43,489 bases of DNA from assembly GCA_945897335.1 (NCBI GenBank), contig CAMDFP010000006.1, forward strand, positions 1-43,489, written 5' to 3'. Source of the DNA: Asaia bogorensis (GTDB lineage Bacteria > Pseudomonadota > Alphaproteobacteria > SHVZ01). Below the pieces are notes generated by a model. That model made no database searches and was not told the origin of the DNA. It saw nothing but the letters and a program-made list of their open reading frames with translations. Of the stretch, positions 23,046-30,331 are shown in pieces. Made by a program: the position numbers and the translations under genes. Within the stretch, counting starts at the first letter, position 1. Each line of letters begins with the position of its first letter.

Positions 23046-24710
23046 GTGGCCCGACGTTCGTTCATCCTGCCGCTGCTCGCGCTTCTATTGGCGGCCGTCG
23101 GCGCATGGCCAGCCCAGGCGCAGGACAATTTCTGGCGCGTGCGCCTCCAGCTCAAATGGCTGCATCAGTTCCAGTTTGCCGGCTACTACGCCGCGATCGA
23201 GAAGGGCTACTACCGCGACGTCGGCCTGGACGTGCAGCTCATCGAGGCGACCCCGAACGAGGAGCCGGCCCAGGCCGTGCTGCGCGGCGCCGCCGAATAC
23301 GGCATCGCGACATCCGACCTCGTGCTCTATCGCAGCCGTGGGGAGCCGGTGGTGGCGCTGGCGGCCATCTTCCAGCACTCGCCCTATGCGCTCGTCACCT
23401 CGGACAAGATCGATCACCTGCACGATCTGATCGGCCGGCGGATCATGATCGAGCCGCATGCCGACGAGCTGATGGCGTATTTCAAGTATGAGGGCATCGC
23501 GAAGGAACGCCTGAGACTGCAGGCGCACAATTTCGACGTCTCCGCGCTGATCAAGGGCGAGGTCGACGCGATGTCGGCCTACTCGACCGACGAGGTCTTC
23601 CTCCTCAAGCAGGCGGGCTTCCCTTATCGGGCGTTCTCGCCGCGGTCGGGCGGCATCGACTTCTACGGCGACACGTTGTTCACCACCGAGTCCGAACTCC
23701 GCCAGAACCCGACCCGTGTCCAGGCCTTCGTCGATGCCTCGCTCAAGGGCTGGGCCTATGCCCTCAACAACCCGGAAGAGATCATCGATCTGATCTTCAC
23801 GCGCTACAGCCAGCGCCACAGCCGCGAGCACCTCCGGTTCGAGGCCGAACAGACCAAGCGCCTGGTCCGCCACGACATCGTCGAGCTGGGATACATGAAT
23901 CCCGGGCGCTGGCGGCATATCGCCGAGGTCTACGGCATGCTCGGCATGATGCCGAAGACCTTCAGCCTCGAGGGCTTTCTCCGCCGGGCACCGGAACCGG
24001 TGGACGTCGCCAAGCTCTACTTCATCATCGCGGTCTCGATCGCCACCTTGCTCGTCGTCGGCGGTATCTCGGTCCGCTTCTTCCAGATGAACATCCAGCT
24101 CAGGCGACAGATTGCCGAGCGCGTCACGGTCGAGGCCCGGCTGCGAGAGAGCGAGGAAGAGCTCCGCCGGATCGCCAATGTCGACTCGCTGACCGGCGTC
24201 TCCTCTCGGCGCAACTTCCTTCACCGCTTCGCCAACGAGCTCGAACGGGCGCGGCGCTACAATCGCGACCTGGCGCTGCTCATCTTCGATGTCGACCGCT
24301 TCAAGGCGATCAACGACAGCTTCGGGCATCTTGCGGGCGACGAGGCGCTGCGCTGCCTCTGCGAGGCGGCGACCGGCGCCGTCCGCCAGACCGACCTGAT
24401 CGGCCGGGTCGGCGGCGAGGAGTTCGGCGTGCTGCTTCCCGAGACCTCGATCGACGGTGCGCTCCGGACGGCGGAGCGGATCAGGCATGCGGCCGAGATC
24501 CTCGACGTCATCGCCGGCCCCCACCGGATCCGGCTGACGGTCAGCGTCGGCGGCACCATGGTCAGGCCCCACGACACCGTCGGCAGCGCCATCGCCCGGA
24601 CCGATGGCGCGCTCTACGAGGCCAAGCGTGCCGGCCGGAACCGCACCGTCCTCTACGCCTACGGCCAGGAACCGGAGAAGACGGTCGCGGACGAGCAGCG
24701 AGCGACCTGA
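23046..24710 (+). CDS. Membrane diguanylate cyclase with NMT1/THI5-like periplasmic sensor
   Basis: A 554-residue fusion. Residues 1-26 are a signal peptide. Residues about 33-260 match NMT1/THI5-like (ThiY-type) binding domains, with LQLKWLHQFQFAGYYAA and EKGYYRDVGLDVQLIEA. A membrane helix follows at 324-346, then a short coiled linker, then a GGDEF domain (377-540). The active site is GGEEF (456-460), and the inhibitory I-site RQTD (447-450) lies five residues before it. It should make cyclic di-GMP in response to a periplasmic ligand, perhaps a pyrimidine related to thiamine. GTG 23046 gives the signal peptide, and the frame open from 22878 overlaps the previous gene. Confidence 0.9.
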   Translation: MARRSFILPLLALLLAAVGAWPAQAQDNFWRVRLQLKWLHQFQFAGYYAAIEKGYYRDVGLDVQLIEATPNEEPAQAVLRGAAEYGIATSDLVLYRSRGEPVVALAAIFQHSPYALVTSDKIDHLHDLIGRRIMIEPHADELMAYFKYEGIAKERLRLQAHNFDVSALIKGEVDAMSAYSTDEVFLLKQAGFPYRAFSPRSGGIDFYGDTLFTTESELRQNPTRVQAFVDASLKGWAYALNNPEEIIDLIFTRYSQRHSREHLRFEAEQTKRLVRHDIVELGYMNPGRWRHIAEVYGMLGMMPKTFSLEGFLRRAPEPVDVAKLYFIIAVSIATLLVVGGISVRFFQMNIQLRRQIAERVTVEARLRESEEELRRIANVDSLTGVSSRRNFLHRFANELERARRYNRDLALLIFDVDRFKAINDSFGHLAGDEALRCLCEAATGAVRQTDLIGRVGGEEFGVLLPETSIDGALRTAERIRHAAEILDVIAGPHRIRLTVSVGGTMVRPHDTVGSAIARTDGALYEAKRAGRNRTVLYAYGQEPEKTVADEQRAT

Positions 24711-24719
24711 GGTCCCCCG

Positions 24720-26132
24720 TCAGGGACAGACCGGCGGACGCCCGAGGCGCTGGCGGATGTCACCGAGCGCCTTCTCGATCGCGAGCGCGGCAGCCAGCAG
24801 CGCCTCTTCGGTTCTCTTGGCCGTGACGAGTTGAAGCCCGACCGGCAGCCGGTCGGGATCGAAGGCGACCGGCATCGACAAAGCGCACATGTCCCAGACG
24901 TTGAAGGGAGAGACGTTGCGCCCGATGCGGAGCGTGGTCAGGCGGAAGGCGTCGCGGTCTTGGACCTGGTCCATGCGCGGCGCCGTCACCGCCGTGGTCG
25001 GGAGCGCAAGCACGTCGATGCCTTCCAGCCGTGCATGCGCGCGGGCCGACATCGCCGGACGGGCGCGCTGGCGCGAGAGATACTCCGCCGCCGGAATGTC
25101 GCCGAAAGTCTTCAGCCTCGCCCAGACATTGGCGTCGAGCTCAGGCACCCAGTCCTTGAACTCGGTCGAGACGATGGCGAAACCTTCCGGCACGCCGACG
25201 CTGCCATTGGCCATGTACTTGACCGCTTCCTCGACCTCGGGCATCGGCACCGGAACGAGGATCGCGCCCTTGGCCTCCAGCTCCTTCAGCGTCGCCTCGA
25301 TGGCTTCGGCGATGCCGGGGCCGCAGTCATCGAAGAAGTAGCGGTCGGCAACACCGATGCGGAGCCCCGCCAAGGGCCGCGCATCCAGCTTTCGCCAGAG
25401 GTCCGGCCAGGCATGGCCGGCCGGGTCGATGGCGGCGAATCCAAATGCCGTGTCGGCGACCGAGAGCGCCAGCACGCCCGGGCAGTCGAGCGACGGGCTC
25501 AAGGGCGGCGCGCCCGCTCCAGACCAACGGCCGATCGAGGTCTTGAGGCCGACCACGCCGGCGAGCGAGGCCGGCATGCGGATCGACCCGCCGGCATCGC
25601 TGCCGACGCTGACCACCGCCGATCCCTCCCACAGGCTGCCGCCGGCGCCGGAGGTGGAGCCGCCGGTGCCGCGGTGATGGACGGCATCCCACGGATTCCA
25701 GGGCGCACCCCAATGGGCATTTCCGCCGATGCCGCCGAAGGCGAAGGGCACCGTATGGGTCTTGCCCGGGAAGACGGCGAGCTGGCGGCGGAGCCCCGCG
25801 ACGATCGGCCCCTCCTCCTCGTATTTCGCCGGCAGGCGCCGTGCGGTGCCGGCATAGGTGGGCGTGCCGCGGATGCCGTAGACGTCCTTGATCGAGATCG
25901 GCAGGCCCTGCATGGGTCCGAGGTCGGCGCCGACTCCGAAGGCAGCCTCGGCAGCGCGCGCCTGAGTCTCGGCGGCCTCGCCGAGCCAGAGCTTGTAGGC
26001 GTTCAGCTTCTCGCCGGTCCGTGCGTGCCGCTCGGCGGCCTCCCGCCAGAGCGCGAGCGGCGTGACCTCTCCCGCGCGGAGGGCCGCCCACAGGCGATGG
26101 GCGGGCGTATCGGCGAGTGTAAAGCGGCTCAT
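24720..26132 (-). CDS. Amidase signature family hydrolase
   Basis: A 470-residue cytoplasmic amidase. The Ser-cisSer-Lys triad is visible: K82 in PISIKDVYG, S159 in TGGSTSG, and S183 in GSDAGGSIRMPAS. Such enzymes hydrolyse amide bonds in small molecules, and related proteins include GatA. This one is shorter at the C-terminus than typical GatA and has no GatB/GatC neighbours, so it is probably catabolic. It converges with the cyclase gene (nine bases between stops) and lies 12 bases downstream of the EamA gene, so the two are probably cotranscribed. It is the nearest candidate for cleaving a gamma-glutamyl amide, but nothing in the sequence shows this. Confidence 0.9.
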   Translation of the reverse strand: MSRFTLADTPAHRLWAALRAGEVTPLALWREAAERHARTGEKLNAYKLWLGEAAETQARAAEAAFGVGADLGPMQGLPISIKDVYGIRGTPTYAGTARRLPAKYEEEGPIVAGLRRQLAVFPGKTHTVPFAFGGIGGNAHWGAPWNPWDAVHHRGTGGSTSGAGGSLWEGSAVVSVGSDAGGSIRMPASLAGVVGLKTSIGRWSGAGAPPLSPSLDCPGVLALSVADTAFGFAAIDPAGHAWPDLWRKLDARPLAGLRIGVADRYFFDDCGPGIAEAIEATLKELEAKGAILVPVPMPEVEEAVKYMANGSVGVPEGFAIVSTEFKDWVPELDANVWARLKTFGDIPAAEYLSRQRARPAMSARAHARLEGIDVLALPTTAVTAPRMDQVQDRDAFRLTTLRIGRNVSPFNVWDMCALSMPVAFDPDRLPVGLQLVTAKRTEEALLAAALAIEKALGDIRQRLGRPPVCP

Positions 26133-26144
26133 CTCAGGAATTTC

Positions 26145-27071
26145 CTATCGTCGCAAGGGGGATCCGACGGCGCGCCAGAGACCGGCGAGGATCAGCGCGC
26201 CGCCGAGCCAATGATATGAGCGGATCGGTTCGCCGATGACGACGAAGGCGATCAACGCCACATAGATCGGCCCGAGATACATGCCGAGGCTGGTCGGGCC
26301 GGGCCCCAGCACGCGCTGGGCATAACCGTAGGCCTGGTAGGCGCCGACCGCCGGCACCAGGGCCAGAAACAGAACGACCGAGACGGTCCGCTGGTCGAGG
26401 CTGAGCGTCGGGCCAGTCGATGCTTCCCAGGCATAGAACGGCAGCAGCGCCAGCGTACCGAGGATGCATATCGCGGTGAAGCGCGCCGGCGCACCGAGCT
26501 GGCTCCGCTTGTGCTGCAGGATCAGCACGTAGATCGACCAGCCGGCGACGGCAAAGGCGACCCAGAGATCGCCCGGCACGAAGGCGAGCCGTGCAAACAT
26601 GCCGGGATCGCCTTTGAAGACGACGATCAGGACGCCGGCGATGGCGAGCGCAATGCCGAGAGCGCGACCGAGAGTCAGCCGCTCGCGGAACAGAACCGCC
26701 GACACCAGGACGATCAGGATCGGCGAAACGGCATAGATCAGCGCGATGTTGGTCGCGGCCGTGGTGGCACCGGCGATGTAGACCGGCGGCCCGCAGACGA
26801 CGACACCGAGGAAACCCAGGGTCGCCAGCACCGGCAGCTCGTCGAGGATTGCCCGGCGGCCGGCCCAGAGCTCGCGCCACGTCAACGCCGCCATGATCAG
26901 AGCCGCGATCGCCCAGCGCCAGAACGCCAGTGCATTGGCCGGGATGCCGCCTTCCAGCGCGCGCGCCGTCACCTGGTTGCCGGCGAACATGGCGGGGGCG
27001 GTGAGAAGCAGGACATAGGCCCAGCGCCGCCTCAGCTCCGCGCCGCGTCCGGCGGTGGTCGATGCATCCAT
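26145..27071 (-). CDS. EamA/DMT-family metabolite exporter
   Basis: A 308-residue inner-membrane protein with about ten predicted helices formed by two EamA repeats. The first repeat contains RWAIAALIMAAL and AATTAATNIALIYAVSPILI, and the second contains AVGAYQAYGYAQRVLGPG and YVALIAFVVIGEPIRSYH. Family members usually export amino acids, nucleobases or other small metabolites. The short cytoplasmic ends and the YVLLLTAPAMFAGNQVTAR start are typical. It lies upstream of the amidase gene on the same strand. The substrate is unknown. Confidence 0.9.
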   Translation of the reverse strand: MDASTTAGRGAELRRRWAYVLLLTAPAMFAGNQVTARALEGGIPANALAFWRWAIAALIMAALTWRELWAGRRAILDELPVLATLGFLGVVVCGPPVYIAGATTAATNIALIYAVSPILIVLVSAVLFRERLTLGRALGIALAIAGVLIVVFKGDPGMFARLAFVPGDLWVAFAVAGWSIYVLILQHKRSQLGAPARFTAICILGTLALLPFYAWEASTGPTLSLDQRTVSVVLFLALVPAVGAYQAYGYAQRVLGPGPTSLGMYLGPIYVALIAFVVIGEPIRSYHWLGGALILAGLWRAVGSPLRR

Positions 27072-27097
27072 CGACGATCCTTAGCCCTTCGGCGCGC

Positions 27098-27259
27098 TCA
27101 GTAGAACAGCGCGGCGTAAATCACGAAAAGCCATGACAGCAGGCCGTGGAGAATGGCCCAGAGAATCGACTGGTTATGCGTGTAGGAGATCGCCATCGCG
27201 AGCGCCGTGCCGAAGCCGATGCCCGCCCTGATCCCATCCGTCCGTGCGTAGATCCACAT
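27098..27259 (-). CDS. Small two-helix membrane protein
   Basis: A 53-residue protein with two hydrophobic segments. The first is GIGFGTALAMAISYT and the second LLSWLFVIYAALFY, joined by HNQSILWAILHG. The core pattern NxSIxWAxxHGxxSWxxVIY recalls a family of very small conserved bacterial membrane proteins of unknown function. The ATG at 27259 is preceded by GGGGAG with seven-base spacing, which supports it over the longer frame starting at 27364. It lies just upstream of the EamA gene (26-base gap). Confidence 0.7.
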   Translation of the reverse strand: MWIYARTDGIRAGIGFGTALAMAISYTHNQSILWAILHGLLSWLFVIYAALFY

Positions 27260-27400
27260 CACCACTCTCCCCGCAAAGCGGCCCACCCTACTCCTGATCG
27301 CGCCGCCCCACTGATCGAGAAGATAAACGCCTCGCCGGCGATCATGCGCCGGCCTGACCTGCACCCAGGGGCAAAGGGCCCGAGAGGATAGGATTATCCT

Positions 27401-27429
27401 TGAAAAACAATGAGATGAATAGTTTTTCA
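27401..27429. repeat. Inverted repeat in an AT-rich divergent promoter region
   Basis: TGAAAAAC (27401-27408) and GTTTTTCA (27422-27429) are perfect complements with a 13-base spacer. They lie between two divergent genes (starts at 27259 and 27506), in one of the most AT-rich stretches of the window. The geometry (21 bases between arm centres, two helical turns) suits a dimeric regulator. GGATTATCC (27390-27398) just upstream is a second small palindrome. Confidence 0.4.
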
Positions 27430-27505
27430 GGCAGGTGATAGAATTTAGTTGAGATTTTATGTTTGTTTAATTAGATATTCCGGAGAAATTTGGAGACGGC
27501 AGAGA

Positions 27506-27994
27506 ATGTCGGCGAGCCTGGACCGGATCGAACTGACGACGGCCACCCTCTTCGAGGCGCTGCAGCGGCTTGCCTCCACCATCCGCGAGGACATGGAGCG
27601 GATCGACCGCATCGGCGGCGTCCCCTCCGATCGCCAGCTCAACGTCATCCGCAACCAGATCATGGAGTTCCAGTCGCTGATGGCCGTGCTCGACCGCGCC
27701 CTCTCCCAAACCCGGGAGGGCGGCGCCTTCGTCCGCGAGATCGTCGGCACCATATCCGCCAAGCTACTCACTCGCGCGCTCGCCTATGAAGCCGCCCACG
27801 CCGCCCGTCTTGAGGCTCAGCATAGCCTCCCGTTGTTCGGCGCGGTGACCTTCGCCCGCGACCTTCGCCAGCTCGAGCGCCTGGCCGAGCAGGTCCCGGT
27901 GCGGCCGGCGGACCTCGAGGCGCAGGTGATCGCAGCCCGCAACACGCTCCAGGCCCTGATCGGCCGCTGCCCGGTGATCGCCGACTTCGCCTGA
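27506..27994 (+). CDS. Hypothetical helical protein
   Basis: A 162-residue protein that I do not recognise. It is predicted to be almost entirely helical and soluble, with heptad-like stretches (LDRIELTTATLFEALQRLAS, then REDMERIDRI, then QNQIMEF-type). It has no signal peptide, membrane segment, cysteines in pairs or catalytic motif. GGAGA lies about nine bases before the ATG at 27506. A start at TTG 27449 would add a non-conserved stretch. It is preceded by an unusually AT-rich, dyad-containing promoter region, hinting at specific regulation, and is followed by two small hairpins. A coiled-coil adapter role is conceivable but unproven. Confidence 0.7.
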   Translation: MSASLDRIELTTATLFEALQRLASTIREDMERIDRIGGVPSDRQLNVIRNQIMEFQSLMAVLDRALSQTREGGAFVREIVGTISAKLLTRALAYEAAHAARLEAQHSLPLFGAVTFARDLRQLERLAEQVPVRPADLEAQVIAARNTLQALIGRCPVIADFA

Positions 27995-28021
27995 TCGGCT
28001 GCCGTCCTCCGGCCTGACTGC

Positions 28022-28067
28022 CGAGGCTCTTGCCTCGCGTTGCCGATGCTGTATTCGCTGGCATCGG
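28022..28067 (+). repeat. Two adjacent hairpins between the helical protein and acetyltransferase genes
   Basis: CGAGGC (28022-28027) pairs with GCCTCG (28032-28037) around a TCTT loop, and CCGATGC (28043-28049) pairs with GCATCGG (28061-28067) around 11 bases. No T-tract follows either, so they would be weak terminators, or mRNA structures upstream of the acetyltransferase start at 28091. Confidence 0.3.
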
Positions 28068-28090
28068 TCCCCTCCCTGCCGGAGTCCTCC

Positions 28091-28579
28091 ATGCCTTCCG
28101 ACCTCGTGCGAGCGGCGACTCCCGCCGACGCCGCAATCATCGTCACGCTGATACAGGAACTCGCCATCTACGAGAACGAGCCGCTGTCGTCGGTGAAGAT
28201 CACCGAGGCGGACGTGCTTCGCGACGGCTTCGGCGAGCGGCCGCGCTTCGAGGCGCTGCTCGCCGGCAAGGACGGCCGCACCGACGGGCTGGCACTCTTC
28301 TTCCACAACTATTCGACCTGGGAAGGGCGGTCGGGGATCTTTCTTGAGGATCTCTTCGTCCGCGAGAGCGCTCGCGGCCAGGGGCTGGGGCGGGCGCTGG
28401 TGAAGCGGCTGGCCGAGATCGCGCTCGAGCGCGGCTGCCGGCGCCTCGACTTCTGGGTGCTGCACTGGAATCCGACGCGCGAGTTCTATCACCGCTTCGG
28501 CTTCCGCCAAATGGACAAGTGGCTTCCCTACCGCATGGACCAGGCCGGCATCGCCCGCCTCGCGGCCGAGCAGGAGTGA
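28091..28579 (+). CDS. GNAT acetyltransferase resembling spermidine/thialysine N-acetyltransferases
   Basis: A 162-residue cytoplasmic GNAT enzyme that transfers acetyl from acetyl-CoA to an amine. The acetyl-CoA loop is RGQGLG (95-100). The surrounding pattern FFHNYSTWEGR, then IFLEDLFV, and FWVLHWNPTREFYHRFGF closely follows the SSAT group (diamine and thialysine acetyltransferases). A polyamine or lysine-like amine is therefore a reasonable substrate class, but this is inference. ATG 28091 has GGAG seven bases upstream. The DUF486 gene follows after four bases, so both are likely expressed together. Confidence 0.88.
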   Translation: MPSDLVRAATPADAAIIVTLIQELAIYENEPLSSVKITEADVLRDGFGERPRFEALLAGKDGRTDGLALFFHNYSTWEGRSGIFLEDLFVRESARGQGLGRALVKRLAEIALERGCRRLDFWVLHWNPTREFYHRFGFRQMDKWLPYRMDQAGIARLAAEQE

Positions 28580-28583
28580 CCCG

Positions 28584-28928
28584 ATGTTCGGCACCACAGG
28601 CCTGACGACGATCCTTCTTCTCGTCGGATCCAACGTCTTCATGACCTTCGCCTGGTACGGGCATCTGAAATTCACCGACCGGCCGCTCTGGATCGTCATC
28701 CTGGCGAGCTGGGGCATCGCCTTCTTCGAATACTGCCTGCAGGTACCGGCCAACCGCTGGGGCTACGGCACCTTCTCAGCGGTCGAGTTGAAGACCATGC
28801 AGGAGGTGATCACGCTCCTGGTCTTCGCAGTCTTCTCCATCGCCTATCTCGGCGAGGGCATCCGCTGGAACCACCTGGCCGGCTTCGGCTGCCTGGTGGC
28901 TGCGACCTTCTTCATCTTCAAGGCCTGA
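28584..28928 (+). CDS. DUF486 family small membrane protein
   Basis: A 114-residue protein with four hydrophobic helices, of the DUF486 family related to half-size DMT transporters. Landmarks are VFMTFAWYGHLKF, then IAFFEYCLQVPANRWGY, then QEVITLLVFAVFS and a C-terminal helix ending FFIFKA. Proteins of this kind would need to dimerise to form a channel. The transported substrate is unknown. It starts four bases after the acetyltransferase stop, and the combination could couple acetylation to export. That pairing is conjecture. Confidence 0.88.
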   Translation: MFGTTGLTTILLLVGSNVFMTFAWYGHLKFTDRPLWIVILASWGIAFFEYCLQVPANRWGYGTFSAVELKTMQEVITLLVFAVFSIAYLGEGIRWNHLAGFGCLVAATFFIFKA

Positions 28929-28999
28929 GCACCGTTCGCCCCGCCCCTTGAGCTTCTGTATGCTCGGTGGCGCGGCAGGCATGCAGGAGGAGTTCGGAC

Positions 29000-30316
29000 A
29001 TGCGGAGACTGCTTCGTACCATCGTCGCCCTGGCGGCCGTTGCCGGCGCACCGGCTCTCGCCGACGGCCTCAGCCGATTCGAAAAGGAGATCAAGCCGAA
29101 CCTGGGGAAGATCGACCTCACCTACCGCAGCGCCACGGCGCTCGGGCAGAGCGGCTTCGCTCTCGAGGACGTGCGCGCGGTCCTTCCCGGCGACACGCCG
29201 GATGCCAAGCCCACGCCGGTCGCCGCCAAGCGGATCGTCGTCGAGGACATCGACCTCGACCCCATCGGCAAGGACGAAGCCCCTCACTTCCTCAGGATGC
29301 GCGTCGAAGGGGCGACGGCGGCCGGACAGGCCGACGACTGGCGCCGCCAGTACGGCATTCCCGATGTCCCCCTCGACTTCGCGATCGACTACCGCCTGGA
29401 TGCCGCACGCAAGGTCTTCACGCTCAATCGCCTGGAACTGGCGCAGCCTGGACTTCTCAGGATCGAGCTCGGCTTCATCCTCGACGGCGTCACGCCCGCC
29501 AGCTTCAAGGATGCTGACACGTCCAAGGACGACATCTCGCTCCGTACGGCGACGCTGGTCTACGAGGACAGCTCGTTCCTCGCCAGGCTGGTGCCGGCCC
29601 TCGCCGCCGAGCAGAAGAAGACCGCCGAGGCATTCGTCGCCGAAGGCCTGGCTATTCTCGGCGTCATTGCGATGACCCAGAGCCCGAAGGCCGTCGAGGT
29701 GTTCGACGTGATCGCCTCGTTCATGAGCGACTTCCGCCAGCTCAAGGGCCCGCTTCGCCTGACCGTGAGCCCGCCCCGGAACCTGTCGACGGCGGACATG
29801 GACAAGATCGAAGTGGCGAACGCCATCATCGACGTCTTCGGTCTTTCGGCGACATATGCCGGTACCCGGCCGGGCGCCGCCCTCGCCGCGGTCAAGCCTG
29901 CCGACCGCGCAGGCAACGCCTCCGCCGCACCGTCGTCGGGGGGCGTCGCCTGCAAGCCCGGCCAGCGCCTGTTCGCCCATTCCGACGGCGGCTGGTGGTC
30001 GGCCACCGTCCGCGAGGCGACGCAGTCGAGCCAGCGCTGCGTGGTGCGCCTCGAAGGCTCCGACAGCGACGACGACGTGGTGATCGCCGCCGGCGACATG
30101 ATGGCCTGGTCGATCGATGGCCCCGGCGAGGCAGCCAAGGGCTGCCGCAAGGGTGACCGCGTCTGGATCAAGTCGGAGGGCGGCTGGTTCCCTGCGCTGG
30201 TTCGGCAGACCGCGCGGCCCGGGGCCGCCTGCGTCGTCCGCCTCGAGGACGACGAGTACGCCGAGGACGAGACGGTGGAGCTGCGCCGCGTCCGGGTGAT
30301 CAAGCCCGCAGGCTGA
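29000..30316 (+). CDS. Exported protein with two C-terminal Tudor/SH3-like repeats
   Basis: A 438-residue protein with a signal peptide (MRRLLRTIVALAAVAGAPALA). Residues about 22-300 form an unrecognised, mixed alpha/beta region. It is followed by a Pro/Ala-rich linker and two tandem repeats of about 50 residues. The first runs from CKPGQRLFAHSDGGWWSATV to about residue 375. The second begins CRKGDRVWIKSEGGWFPALV. Each has Cys-x-x-Gly start, GGWW/GGWF, a CVVRLE strand and an acidic loop (SDSDDD, DDEYAEDE). The pattern matches small Tudor/Agenet-like or SH3 barrels. AGGAGG (28985-28990) precedes ATG 29000. Function unknown. Confidence 0.85.
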   Translation: MRRLLRTIVALAAVAGAPALADGLSRFEKEIKPNLGKIDLTYRSATALGQSGFALEDVRAVLPGDTPDAKPTPVAAKRIVVEDIDLDPIGKDEAPHFLRMRVEGATAAGQADDWRRQYGIPDVPLDFAIDYRLDAARKVFTLNRLELAQPGLLRIELGFILDGVTPASFKDADTSKDDISLRTATLVYEDSSFLARLVPALAAEQKKTAEAFVAEGLAILGVIAMTQSPKAVEVFDVIASFMSDFRQLKGPLRLTVSPPRNLSTADMDKIEVANAIIDVFGLSATYAGTRPGAALAAVKPADRAGNASAAPSSGGVACKPGQRLFAHSDGGWWSATVREATQSSQRCVVRLEGSDSDDDVVIAAGDMMAWSIDGPGEAAKGCRKGDRVWIKSEGGWFPALVRQTARPGAACVVRLEDDEYAEDETVELRRVRVIKPAG

Positions 30317-30331
30317 CCCGGTCGCGGGCGG

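Noticed and set aside
23085-24572. 495-residue minus-strand frame across the GGDEF gene
   Set aside because: The composition is typical of an antisense shadow; the plus strand carries intact NMT1-like and GGDEF domains.
24831-26219. 462-residue plus-strand frame across the amidase
   Set aside because: Arg/His-rich shadow without motifs; the minus-strand amidase triad is complete.
27260-27505. Insertion-sequence or attachment-site remnant in the AT-rich stretch
   Set aside because: No transposase fragment, target duplication or tRNA is visible; the inverted repeat is short and better read as an operator.
30300-30331. End of the receiver gene at 30300
   Set aside because: It overlaps the stop of the convergent gene and has a tail unlike response regulators; the shifted frame ends cleanly at 30332.
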